Assembly (NCBI RefSeq): GCF_024139115.2
Contig: NW_026943133.1
Location: 62,001 to 126,000, forward strand
Direction of reading: 5' to 3'
Length of the DNA: 64,000 bases
Source: Armigeres subalbatus
Taxonomy: Eukaryota > Arthropoda > Insecta > Diptera > Culicidae
Shown piece after piece: positions 44,944 to 55,189 of the stretch (its first letter is position 1; every line of letters starts with the position of its first letter). The notes under the pieces were generated by a model that was given only the letters and a program-made list of their open reading frames with translations, made no database searches and was not told the DNA's origin. The position numbers and the translations under genes are program-made.

Positions 44944-46053
44944 CTAGGGTGGCTCAAATTAGTATGGGAAAAACTTTTTTCAATTTTTTTGATGGGCCGT
45001 CCTCTTATTCGGCTCTATTCGATGCCCTGATGCTCTGGACAAAATTTCAGCCAAATCGGTCAACGTTTGGGTGGTGCTAAACTTGTTGGAAGTTTATATG
45101 CAAAAATGTATGCAGAAATATCCAAAAACAGTGAATTGCAGTTGGACGGCACAACTTACGATGAAGAACTATGATCAGTGTTGTAAAATGTCATTTGCAT
45201 TCGTTTGTATAATTTTCCCAGAAATTTTTCCAGAAGATAGCTATCAATTCATGATGTATGACGAACTTATAGCGCTTAAATGTGCCTACAACTTTGTCTA
45301 ACAAGGCATTGCTGTAAATATGTAATCTGGGGCGTGGGAGGCAAAATGTCATTCAAATGACATTATGTCAAATGACACGTGACATTTTGAAGAGTTTTCA
45401 CTCTCCAGCCTCAGATGTTATATTTAGAGCAATGTACCCTTGGACAAAAATGTAGCCCTACTCAAGAGTTATGAGTACATCTAAAATTATGGAATAAATT
45501 TGGCTTCTAAAGAAAGTTATGAACGAATTAGTCAAATGACATGCAGATGACATTTTACAAGCCTGACTATGATACTCATTCAGATCTTGGAGAATTTGAT
45601 ACAGAATGTTATGCAGAAAACCGCGAGAAAATTAGAGTTTGCCCGGCTAAGTTATTAGCATTTCTCTGGAGTGGGGCTTAAGCAAATTTCGTTTCTTTTA
45701 CCTTTGAAAAGAAATAAATTCACCCATACAACACTCCAGTAAAATGCTAATATCTTTGTTCAATAAACTCTAATCTTCTCGCGGTTTTCAGCATAACATT
45801 CTGTATTTAATTCTACAATAACTAAATGAGTATCATGCTTCTTGATCGTAAATTATGCCGTCCAACTGCAAATCCCCGTTTTTGGATGTTTCTGCATACA
45901 TTTTTCCATATAAACTTCCAACGAGTTTAGCACCGCCCAAACGTTGACCGATTTGGCTGAAATTTTGTCCAGAGTATCAGGGCATCGAATAGAGCCGAAT
46001 AAGAGGGCGGCCCATCAAAAAAAATTGAAAAAGTGTTTTTTGAGCCACTCTAG
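44944..46053. mobile_element. Foldback element with nested inverted arms, 1.11 kb
   Basis: Outer arms 44944-45190 and about 45848-46053 are inverted copies (ends CTAGGGTGGCTCAAA and the inverse of CTAGAGTGGCTCAAA). A second inverted pair, about 45565-45677 and 45735-45845 (TGATACTCATT, AAAACCGCGAGAA, TGCTAATA), sits inside against the right outer arm. TGGACT is duplicated at 44938-44943 and 46054-46059. No transposase frame. Confidence 0.85.
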
Positions 46054-46667
46054 TGGACTCGTACCTTTCTAAGGAGTCGCCCAGAAAATGATTGTTCACG
46101 ATGGCAGCTCAAGGGTAAAAATCTAGGAATACCTTGCCGTTCCTGTTTTCAATGTACTGAGCTAACGCCAAAGCTGGCTACACAATAACATACAAATCGG
46201 GTTTGTTTTTTACAGGGATTGTCAGAAGCAGAAGTACTAGAACGCTAGTGGCGATGTAGCTATTTTAAGTATTTTCCAAAATATGCTTTAGCAAGCTTAA
46301 TTAAGCTGTGTATTATGCATCATGTGGTAGTGCATGTTCAGTTTCATCACCTACATCGGTTTGACACTTGGCAGCTAGGTCCAAGTAAACTAGATGTTGA
46401 TCACGCGAATAAGAGCGACATTAGCTATACTTTTGAATCAACTGTTAAGCGCCAGAGAACCCACTGTGGGTGGCAATCGGCTTTGTGTATATGAACTTGG
46501 TAGAAAATTTCCTTTATAATGTAGGAAACATTTACGTTAAATTTTAACCAATTTAACGTATTAAATCTCCGGGACGGGACTTAGCATACCTAAGTGATCT
46601 GGACCAGAGTGTAAAATAATCGAAATTTTTTGGTGAAGCCCACCATTTTCACTTGTCAGCTCACTCC
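46054..46667. other. Unassigned intronic stretch
   Basis: No gene or repeat recognised between the foldback element and the gypsy LTR. Confidence 0.4.
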
Positions 46668-46785
46668 TGTGACGTAATAGCCTAGCATGTATCTGCTACC
46701 TTTATATATATTACCTTGTATCTTGACATTTGTATTCTCATGACCTGTAATAAAGAGACATTGATTCACGCACAACAACGTTACA
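46668..46785 (+). repeat. gypsy 5' LTR
   Basis: 118 bp, starting TGTGACG and ending GTTACA. It contains TTTATATATATTACC and AATAAAGAG as promoter and polyadenylation-like signals. Confidence 0.95.
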
Positions 46786-46984
46786 TGGTGTCAGAAAAAA
46801 GTTACTGAATATTCTTTAAATATTCGTGAATCCGGTGCGATCGTTTGTGGAAATATCTGGCAAAGTGCAGAGAATGCACATCGTGTGCCTATTTATGTTC
46901 ATAACGCTGTTATTTGGCGTCTAGGCGAGGTCTATTACGGTTTAGATAGGAAGTCAAAATCGAGTTCTACCGGCTTCCGATAAA

Positions 46985-48919
46985 ATGGCGTCGGCTGCAG
47001 GCTTGAAGCCACCTAAGCCGATCGTGTTGGGAGACAACATGGCCGCCCAATGGAAGAATTGGGTTCGGCAATATTCTTGGTTCGCCACAGCAACGCAGCT
47101 GTCGGAAAAGTCGAACGAGGTGCAAGCGGCAACATTTATGAGTGCGATAGGAGAAGATTGTGTACGAATTTACGACACGTTTGGCTTACGCCCAGAAGAA
47201 GAAAATGACGTTGACGTGATAAAAGCTAAGTTTGATGAATATTTCACTCCCAAATCTTGCATAACCTTCGAACGATATAATTTCAATCAAATCGTTCAGC
47301 GGGAGGATGAACAGTTTGACAGTTTCGTCACTAGAGTGAAAGAGCAGGCCAAAAAATGCTCATTTAGTGTGCTTAATGATTCTCTTGTTAAAGATCGAAT
47401 CATAATCGGGGTAAAATATACTAGTCTAGTGCCACAGTTACTGAACGATGATTTAATGCTGCAGAAGACAATAGAGTTGTGCCGTAATTTCGAATTAACA
47501 ACCATTCAAACCAAAGCGTTGGCAGGAGAAGCAAAAGTGGACGCAGTGAATTCGTCAATGAAGAAACATATTAGTGGTCGATACGAAGAGCGAGAAGTGT
47601 TTCAATGCAAAAAGTGCGGAAGGAAACACATGAAGCGATCCTGTCCTGCCTTTGGTAAAACATGTCGAAAATGTGGAGTGTCAAACCATTTCGCCGCTAT
47701 GTGTAAATCCAAGAATGTCGTACACGCCGTTGGAGTATCAGAGGAGAATGAAACGGAGTCCGATGATGACTCAGAAGAACTGTTCATTGGTACAGTGGAA
47801 AGCACAAGAAATGAGAGTGACTGGTTTGAGGTAGTGAAAGTACACAACAAAAAGTTCTCGGTGAAGCTTGACTCGGGTGCCCACTGTAATGTGGTACCAT
47901 TGTGGTTGGTAAAGCAGCTGGGAATCGGTCTGCATCAATCGAAAACGAAATGGCTGGTTTCGTTCTCAAATCATCGAATGAAAGTGCTTGGAGAAATCTA
48001 CCCGGTGTGCCGCATTAAGAACAGAGACTGCAACATCACGTTCAAAGTGGTTGAAGAGTCCGTAGTGCCAGTGCTGGGTAAGGATACGTGTATTGCTCAA
48101 CGACTGATAGCGCGAGTGGATACCGTTCAAGTGTTAGACGAAACAGTGTTCAATGGACTTGGGTGTCTAAAGGATTACGTGTACGATATAGATCTGATCC
48201 CGAATGCTCAGTGGGAGACGAGACCGGCGCGTCATGTCCCACATAGCATCAGAGCAGCAGTAAAGAAAGAGCTGGATTCCATGGAACGTCTCGGTGTTAT
48301 AGAAAAGATTCACACAGCAACTCCGGTGGTCAACGCAATGGTCCTGGTTAAACGAAACGACAAGCTTCGCATATGCATCGACCCATCACAGGTAAATAAC
48401 AATTTATTACGACGGCACTATCCTCTCACAACGATAGAAGAGATAGCAACTCGACTCAAAAATTCTAAATACTTTACAATTCTTGACTGCAAAAAGGGGT
48501 TTTGGCAGATCATGGTCTCGGAAAGGACGACTAAGTATCTAGCTTTTGGAACACCATGGGGAAGATACGTTTGCAAGCGGTTACCTTTTGGGCTGGCTTC
48601 AGCTCCAGAAGTGTTTCAAAAAGTTATGTACGATACTCTGGAGGGCATTGAAGGGGTGCAGTTTTCTATGGATGATATCCTGATTCATGCGAAAAACTCA
48701 GAGGAGCTAGCTAAAATAACTGAAAAGGTGGTAAAAAGGCTACAGGCAGCAGGGCTCAAACTCAACAGAGACAAATGCTTGTTCAATCAGACAAGCGTCA
48801 AATGTCTTGGTCACATAGTAACTGACGGCGGGTTGAAAGTAGATCCAGAAAAATTGGATGCTATTGTTATCTCAGAACACCATCAAACAGAACAGAACTT
48901 CAAAGGGCATTGGGAATGA
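46985..48919 (+). CDS. gypsy Gag, protease and RT (644 residues, frame ends early)
   Basis: Gag begins at the ATG at 46985 and covers roughly residues 1-200. Two zinc knuckles follow from C208 (CKKCGRKHMKRSC, then CRKCGVSNHFAAMC). Protease has the active-site block VKLDSGAHCNV at about residues 294-304. RT shows RICIDPSQVN, FTILDCKKGFWQI, LPFGLASAPEVFQ and the catalytic box QFSMDDILIHA (D563, D564; Ser replaces the usual variable residue before Met). Near 48870 a small indel shifts the frame and the ORF ends at 48919, overlapping the next one. This could be a disabling mutation or a sequence error. No joined protein is given. Confidence 0.92.
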   Translation: MASAAGLKPPKPIVLGDNMAAQWKNWVRQYSWFATATQLSEKSNEVQAATFMSAIGEDCVRIYDTFGLRPEEENDVDVIKAKFDEYFTPKSCITFERYNFNQIVQREDEQFDSFVTRVKEQAKKCSFSVLNDSLVKDRIIIGVKYTSLVPQLLNDDLMLQKTIELCRNFELTTIQTKALAGEAKVDAVNSSMKKHISGRYEEREVFQCKKCGRKHMKRSCPAFGKTCRKCGVSNHFAAMCKSKNVVHAVGVSEENETESDDDSEELFIGTVESTRNESDWFEVVKVHNKKFSVKLDSGAHCNVVPLWLVKQLGIGLHQSKTKWLVSFSNHRMKVLGEIYPVCRIKNRDCNITFKVVEESVVPVLGKDTCIAQRLIARVDTVQVLDETVFNGLGCLKDYVYDIDLIPNAQWETRPARHVPHSIRAAVKKELDSMERLGVIEKIHTATPVVNAMVLVKRNDKLRICIDPSQVNNNLLRRHYPLTTIEEIATRLKNSKYFTILDCKKGFWQIMVSERTTKYLAFGTPWGRYVCKRLPFGLASAPEVFQKVMYDTLEGIEGVQFSMDDILIHAKNSEELAKITEKVVKRLQAAGLKLNRDKCLFNQTSVKCLGHIVTDGGLKVDPEKLDAIVISEHHQTEQNFKGHWE

Positions 48920-50448
48920 TAACCTACATGGGAAAGTTTGTTCCCAATTTGTCGGACGTAACAGCACCACTAAAAAGTCTTTTGTCCAAAGGGGTTGATT
49001 GGGAATGGGGATGTGATCAAGAGGATTCGTTTCAGAAAATCAAATCTCTTATGCAATCGCCTCCAATACTTCGATACTACGATCTGAATTTACCGGTAAC
49101 CCTGTCAGTGGATGCAAGCTCGCACGCTCTCGGAGCTGTTTTACTACAACAGGGTTGCCCAGTAGCGTACGCATCCAAAGCGTTGACGCCTTCTGAGATT
49201 AATTACCCCCAAATAGAGAAAGAAGCCACTGCCATACGCTTTGCTTGTTCAAAGTTTCACCAATATATATATGGAAAGAAACTAACGATAGAAACCGATC
49301 ATAAACCCCTTGAATCCATATTTAAGAAACCACTTGATAGAGCTCCCCCCCGTCTACGCAGAATAAGACTAGAAGTAGCCCCTTATAATCCCACAGTCGT
49401 GTACGTCAAAGGATCCAACATTCCGATCCCAGACATATTGAGTCGTGATGTCGATAACACCTCAACAACTGAAGAAGATAACCAAATAGAGGTACATATT
49501 GTATTGCAGATGACCAAAAGCGCTAGCACGGACCTAAAGCAGCACTCGGATGCGGATTTGGAGATGCAGTCACTAAAGGCGGTGATTATGCAAGGTTGGC
49601 CGGAATCAAGAAACGACCTATTGCCAAAATTACGAAAATTCTGGGGTTTTCGAGATGAGCTGACTGTTTATGACGGGTTAATATTCAAGTCGAATCAGGT
49701 GCTCATTCCACATTCGATGAGGAACTCTATGCTGGTGAAGATACATAGTGGACATTCCGGCATTCAAAGCTGTATTCGCAGGGCAAGGCAAGTGTTGTTT
49801 TGGATAGGTATGGCTAGCGACATTCAGGAAATGGTAGAAAATTGCGCGATATGCCAGCGTCATCAACGTAACAACACGAAGAGCACCATTATCCTAAAGG
49901 ATATTCCCGGCCTTCCTTTCGAGAGAGTCGCTTCCGACCTGTTCCACTTGAAAGGAAAAGAGTATGTTCTTCTCGTCGATAGCTTTTCTGGATACTTCGA
50001 TTTCAAACAACAATCTGAAACAACATCTAACCAAGTAATCCAACAATTGAAAGAATGGTTCTGTGTCCACGGCATTCCTCAAATTTTGGAGACGGACAAT
50101 GGTCCTCAATATGCTTCTGAAGCGTTTCGCCAATTTAGCCGTCAATGGGGTTTCGAACACCAGACATCAAGTCCTCACTTTCCAAGAGCAAACGGATTAG
50201 CTGAACGAAGCGTGCAAGTAGCCAAATCGATGCTGAAAAAGTGTAGTGATGATCAGTCGGATATACGGCTGGCATTACTTCACATGCGGAACACACCTCG
50301 TAGTAGTCTCATACCATCACCCAATGAAAGGCTTATGGGTCGTTTGGTACGATCGAACATGCCGATGACGTTGGAAGCACTAAGGCCTAGAGTAGCAGTG
50401 AACGTTCAGCAATTAATGGAACGCGAAAGAATGATACAGAAGAATTAA
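48910..50448 (+). CDS. gypsy RNase H and integrase (512 residues)
   Basis: The frame starts with the RT connection (MITYMGKFVPNLS). RNase H follows with LSVDASSHALGAVL, YASKALTPSE, EKEATAIRF and IETDHKPLESIF. Integrase has the HHCC zinc region (HSGHSGIQ, then CAICQRHQ). Its core has catalytic D343 (ASDLFH), D396 (ETDNGPQY) and E432 (GLAERS), with the expected 35-residue D-E spacing. It ends at a stop at 50446-50448, and coding similarity continues in the next frame. It is the continuation of the preceding ORF. Confidence 0.92.
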   Translation: MGMITYMGKFVPNLSDVTAPLKSLLSKGVDWEWGCDQEDSFQKIKSLMQSPPILRYYDLNLPVTLSVDASSHALGAVLLQQGCPVAYASKALTPSEINYPQIEKEATAIRFACSKFHQYIYGKKLTIETDHKPLESIFKKPLDRAPPRLRRIRLEVAPYNPTVVYVKGSNIPIPDILSRDVDNTSTTEEDNQIEVHIVLQMTKSASTDLKQHSDADLEMQSLKAVIMQGWPESRNDLLPKLRKFWGFRDELTVYDGLIFKSNQVLIPHSMRNSMLVKIHSGHSGIQSCIRRARQVLFWIGMASDIQEMVENCAICQRHQRNNTKSTIILKDIPGLPFERVASDLFHLKGKEYVLLVDSFSGYFDFKQQSETTSNQVIQQLKEWFCVHGIPQILETDNGPQYASEAFRQFSRQWGFEHQTSSPHFPRANGLAERSVQVAKSMLKKCSDDQSDIRLALLHMRNTPRSSLIPSPNERLMGRLVRSNMPMTLEALRPRVAVNVQQLMERERMIQKN

Positions 50449-50838
50449 GCAGATAGAGGAACTCAGGAACCATCGCAGTTCGCCGAACAAGAACAGATTC
50501 TCGTGCAGGATCAATCGTCGCAGAAATGGACGCCAGGGACTGTAGTGAAACAACTTGATCAGCATCGTTCATATCTGGTATCCGATGGCGATAGAACAGT
50601 GAGGAGGAATGCCCATCACTTGCGCAAGTTACGCGGCGGTGGTCAAGTTGAAGAACCTTTGCAAGAAAATCTACAGCCTGAAGATGATCTGAGTGCATCA
50701 GTGGCTGAGGCTAGTATCAACAGAAGACAACATTCAACAATCGAGGCCTACAGAGAAGACGTAACCGCGGCACCGCAGATGACACGTTCTGGCCGCACAG
50801 TAAAACCAAAAAGATGTAATGAATATGAATATTACTAA
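50449..50838 (+). CDS. gypsy integrase C-terminal tail
   Basis: After the stop at 50446-50448 an open frame carries WTPGTVVKQLDQHRSYLV, then RRNAHHLRKL and TRSGRTVKPKR. These are the usual C-terminal blocks of gypsy integrases. It ends just before the polypurine tract. It is likely part of the same Pol protein, split here by a stop or shift. Confidence 0.75.
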   Translation, partial: ADRGTQEPSQFAEQEQILVQDQSSQKWTPGTVVKQLDQHRSYLVSDGDRTVRRNAHHLRKLRGGGQVEEPLQENLQPEDDLSASVAEASINRRQHSTIEAYREDVTAAPQMTRSGRTVKPKRCNEYEYY

Positions 50839-50848
50839 AAGGGGAAGA

Positions 50849-50966
50849 TGTGACGTAATAGCCTAGCATGTATCTGCTACCTTTATATATATTACCTTGT
50901 ATCTTGACATTTGTATTCTCATGACCTGTAATAAAGAGACATTGATTCACGCACAACAACGTTACA
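50849..50966 (+). repeat. gypsy 3' LTR
   Basis: 118 bp, with no differences seen from the 5' LTR. Preceded by AAAAGGGGAAGA. Confidence 0.95.
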
Positions 50967-50971
50967 ACTCC

Positions 50972-52296
50972 CAGATACATTCATAGTCGGCTCTGGACTG
51001 TCAATATTCGGTTGAATATTAGTCATTGAATATTTATGCACATTTTACAAATTGATAAACTATCTGAAATCTGAACACGTTTCAAAAGAGTAAAGTAATT
51101 TATCACATAGAACTGAATCCGATTTTCATCCGCGAGGCACTTTGAACGGTAAACTTCAACATAAACAATGCTAATTATGTTTTTTTCTGCACATAGTAAG
51201 CACACTCAGTGAGAAAATTATTTTGAGCTTCTTAGTGGAATGTCTTCACTTGTCATAAGACGAGTTTGTACAATCCCATTTAATTCCACCACTTATTATT
51301 GGAATAAATGGAATGGAATTAAATGGGAAATTCGGACCGAAGTTGCTTCATATTTTGCTCTGACTGAACCTTTCAAAAATACAGAATTAAGTGAAACCTC
51401 GTCTACAGTTGTTCTTGTATCTCATATCATCCGAACATTTTTAGCATAGATTATTATTAGTCATAGAGATGCATTATTTTTTAATCTTCAAGTTCAAGGC
51501 TTGCTTCAACTCAGTCCAAGCATTCTGACCGACGAAGAGCCATGATATAGCTGTCAGTAAGCTCTATGTGGCCAAACTTCTAAATTAGGCACGTTTCAAA
51601 GCAGTTGTCGACTCAAATGGTTGTTTCTCCAAGGATGTGTTGATCGCGTTGATCTGCCAACGGTAGAAGTGGTGTTATTTTTTAAATCCCTGCGTATTCC
51701 GCAGTGAAAAACCCCTTGATGAGCTAATGAATAACCGAATAACCAGGAGGAAACTACCTGTGACATTTTTGGCTAAAATGATTGATCTGTATCGAAGAAA
51801 TCGAAAGATTCCGTGCCAATTTGTTTAAACCAGTTTTGTATGGTTTTCTCGAAATTGTGTTGAATGCACTTGTGTAGATTCTCAATCAAAAATGTTTCAT
51901 ATATTTAAATGTATCTACAACTTTGAGTTGCCACGAGTACGTTGATTTATGTTCTTTTAATGGTTTAATATAAGATACAATCGTATGTTAAAGCATATAA
52001 ATGATTTCGATTGCGAAGCCCGCAAAGTGTTAAATGCAACTGAATCTCTAAATGAATTGGTTAAAAAAATATTCCAAATATAAATCTGACATCATGACAC
52101 AAAGCCAAAAATGTTCCTATCATATTTTCGATCTGAAACTGAAGTACACTCGTGTAGCTGATGTCAAGAAAACAAATAAAATTACCTCAGCTTCTTTTTT
52201 TTAATTCGGGTAGTACAGCAGAATATTCCAACTCAAATATGGGATATCAGTAATTTACCATCTACTGCGGTGTAAATGTTCGACATTATTAAATAT
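50972..52296. other. Intronic stretch with partial R1 copy
   Basis: A partial R1 repeat (GTGGAATGTCTTCACTTGTC, ATAAGACGAGTTTG, AATTCCACCACTTATT) lies at about 51233-51300. The rest has no recognised feature. Confidence 0.45.
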
Positions 52297-53251
52297 TTAA
52301 CTAGACAGTTCATAAATAGCTCGACACATTTCTTCCCCCAATTCTTCAGCTGGAAATAGAAAATATCCAATCCATATGTTAATCAGCTGAGCACGTATAA
52401 AGGCCTGAAGTGAGAACAGCTGCTGATCGTTCATTTTCTCCGCAAAGTGCAGACGGCTGTTTGCGAACAGAGGAAAATATGATCGACAAAAACTTGTTCT
52501 CGTTCCATTGCCACGCGAACCACGCACGCTCACATTCGAGTGCGAAAGACGGACCGCCCGCCACGCCACGGATATCATTTGGTTTGAAAGACAAGACAAG
52601 CGATGCGTAGGTATGATTTGCAAAACCGTTCGCGAATATACTTCAGGCCGGGTAAACAAATGTAATCAAACCCATTCAACAACAATAATATCTGAATCTT
52701 GAGGAAGCGTCAGTCGGACAATCTGCTTCACTGTTGCTACGCGCCACTCATTGCCCAATCAAAGTTCACCAGGCGGTAGACCACGTCGTAGCCGGTTTTA
52801 CTTGGATTGAATCTAAATTTAGCGTCCCCACTCGCAATCGTTTCCGATCGTTGCCATCAAATCGATCGATCGAGACATGGCAGTACCTAGAAGCTAAAAT
52901 CAGAATGATTAGCAGAATTTCGGTATCGGAAGAGGTACCCATGTGCAGTGCACTACAGTGGATGATGGGACGCGTCGCGACGGCTACTTGGATTTCACAG
53001 ATTAGGTTTGCGTTATACAGCAGAAACTTGTTTACCAACAGATCTTGAAGGCGTTTCTTTCGGCAATGCGCTTGCGAAAACAAAACACGATAAAATTTGC
53101 GCTTCGCGGTTGACTGGGAAATGGTTAAAGTGGACTCGATGAAATGAGATAAGTCACACATACCAGTTTCGGCCAGTTGGGGAAGTTCTTCGTAAACACG
53201 CTTGTTGACGGATTTGTTTTGCGGAGAGCATTTACCCTGTGCTAAGAGCAA
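52297..53251 (-). other. Two unassigned minus-strand open frames, possible gene remnant
   Basis: Frames at 53251-52766 (161 residues, starting LLAQGKCSPQNKSVNKR) and 52659-52297 (120 residues, ending GEEMCRAIYELSS) are longer than most shadows in this AT-rich intron. The region is relatively GC-rich. The second has a good acceptor-like site (TTTTCTATTTCCAG) near 52347. No family is recognised with confidence. It may be a gene nested in the intron, a decayed gene, or repeat DNA. Confidence 0.25.
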
Positions 53252-53949
53252 CGATCCAATTCAGACACGTTTCATGTTCATGATTACAGTTTGTATTTAG
53301 GTTACTGTGATTAATGTCGACGGATGCAGGCTTTTGTTTTGCGAATTTGATGCAGGGTGCCGCTTGAAATTTGTATCAAAAAGTGATTCTATATTGAAAA
53401 TTATGATTTGCGGAGATTTTTGTGTCAATTCAATTGTCTACTACATAACTTTTACCTTAAATCAGTTTATATTTGTCAATATATTGACTCTGATTCTATT
53501 AATCAAAAATTGGATTGTTTTGGGTAACCAGAATCAAAACACAGATGGTAACAACGTGGCCCACTAATTAGTTGCACATCAGCCAAACTGAGACTATAAA
53601 ATTGCATAAATTTACACATGTGCGACCGCATGGTGAATAACCGGGTCATGTTCTCTTTGTTACGGAAACCCAAATGACACCCGCCGAAAACTTCGAACAC
53701 GGGTTGGTAGAGCAGAGTATTCGATCACAAACTTGCTTTGCTCGCTTGGATCATCAGATTGCATACATCGCATGCACCAGCTGGGAAAGGGGAGCTATAT
53801 TTATCGATTTTGTTTGGACGAAGACCCGAGCTGTTTACCAACGGTTCGATTTGTGGACTTTATGCAGTGAAGCCAACAGAAATTTGTTAAGGCTGGTCAG
53901 TTGTCCGCTCTTCGTTGTTCGACGATTACGAAAGAAAGTGGCTACTTAC
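53252..53949. other. Unassigned intronic stretch next to transporter exon 1
   Basis: No repeat or gene recognised. The transporter donor (GTAAGTAGC on the minus strand) is at its upper edge. Confidence 0.4.
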
Positions 53950-54217
53950 CGACCCACGATGCTTGGCTTTCGTCCACTGGGATCAGCGTGTCCGGGGCGT
54001 GCAGTTGCGGAATGACAACGGCCGAGAAGCCGAAGATCAAACCAGTGTTGATGGTTCCAATGTTGGCAATGAAGGCGGCGATCACCTGGCGCATGGCTTT
54101 GCCCCGTTCGCTTTTGTCTGGTTGGCCTTCGAGATTCGGCAGTGTAACGGCGCCCTTTTCGTTGGTGGTTATAATCTTGGGTACTGGGCCCTTTTCTACG
54201 AGGGCTGCATTTTCCAT
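53950..54217 (-). CDS. Tret1-like sugar transporter, first coding exon
   Basis: On the minus strand the ATG at 54217 opens MENAALVEKGPVPK. A hydrophilic N-terminus is followed by the first membrane segment (VIAAFIANIGTINTGLIFGF, then SAVVIPQL) and the extracellular loop ending ESQASWV. The exon ends at 53950 with a GTAAGT donor in phase 1. It joins the exon at 22166 to give SWVASLSAIG, a family signature. An acceptor-like AACAG ends at 54219, two bases before the ATG, so a non-coding exon probably lies further upstream. It is the only transporter exon on this side of the 31.8-kb intron. Confidence 0.9.
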
Positions 54218-54219
54218 TC

Positions 54220-54747
54220 TGTTGGTCCATAATGGAGAAAAGGGAGATGGTTAGTATATGTGTTTGTCACTGTGTTATTAATTATTGCCTATTTTGATAG
54301 AAATATATTTTTTACCATTTGGACCACATTTGTAGACAACCTCAAAGTTTGGGTCAAAATATAGAGAAAAGACATCTACGCAAGCACAAATTTATTTCGA
54401 AGCTCTGCATAAAATTATAATAAATACGCCTATGCCGTGATGCCTAAGTGCTGAATAAAATGCAAATTGAATACTCTTACTCTTTCTCTCGTATGCGAAA
54501 CTAAACAAGTATAGCTCAAATTTAACATTGGTCAACAGAGTTTAAAAAATAAAACGAGCCGTAGAATAATTCAATATCTTTGCGCTTCATTAAACTAGTA
54601 TGAAAGTAAAAAAAATCGCTTACTAAATGTTCACTTGTCATAAGGTGGCGAGTAAAGACATTCCACTTAAAAGCTCTGAATAATTTTCTTAACAAAACGA
54701 AGCATTAATTGTCATACCTAACTCAAACTTGAACCAAAATTGTCACC
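54220..54747. other. Upstream region of the transporter exon, with a partial R1 copy
   Basis: A partial R1 repeat (CACTTGTCATAAGG, AAAGACATTCCACTTAAAAG) is at about 54632-54690. No other feature was recognised. Confidence 0.4.
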
Positions 54748-54751
54748 TACA

Positions 54752-54890
54752 CTGCCGTAATCTGAAAAAGTGACGTATACGCCATTTTCCAAAAATGGTG
54801 TTAACGAGACTCATCGAGCTCTTTAACAGAAAAATGGAAAACATGCATGTTGTAAAATGGCTGTTACGTTACTTTTCAAGATTACGGCAG
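54752..54890. mobile_element. 139-bp foldback MITE with CTGCCG ends and TACA duplication
   Basis: The left end CTGCCGTAATCTGAAAAAGT is the inverse of the right end ACTTTTCAAGATTACGGCAG, apart from small differences. CCATTTTCC and its inverse pair further inside. TACA is duplicated at 54748-54751 and 54891-54894. The ends and 4-bp duplication match the palindrome at 16941-17017. Confidence 0.85.
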
Positions 54891-54894
54891 TACA

Positions 54895-55189
54895 TCATCC
54901 TTTTAAATATTGTTAATTCGGACAACCGAATTGTTGCTTAACTTTTCAATAGAACCTAAATGACATTTTTTAATTATTTAATTTTAATATTGCAATCTAC
55001 AGAACAATGTAATAGCTTTTGATTGCAGTATTCAAATTAATTCATGAAAAATATGCTTCAATTTAGGTCCTTTTAAAAAGTTAAGCGAAAATTCACAGCT
55101 CAATTGGTCTCTGGCAATCATCTCCAGTAGGCGAAAGATTCCTTTGAACCAACAGCTCGCACCCGTGGAAGGAAATTTCGGAAGTCAAA
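54895..55189. other. Unassigned stretch
   Basis: No gene recognised. The right part may be the decayed 5' edge of the RTE remnant that follows. Confidence 0.35.

Larger units (their letters stand above)
46668..50966 (+). mobile_element. Ty3/gypsy LTR retrotransposon, near complete, young
   Basis: The 4.3-kb element has 118-bp LTRs (TGTGACGTAATAG...AACAACGTTACA) that look identical. It has a 5-bp target duplication ACTCC (46663-46667 and 50967-50971), a primer-binding region starting TGGTGTCAGAA right after the 5' LTR, and a polypurine tract AAAAGGGGAAGA before the 3' LTR. Coding order is gag, protease, RT, RNase H, integrase, with no env-like frame. Two apparent frame disruptions remain (near 48870-48880 and at 50446). 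Confidence 0.97.
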
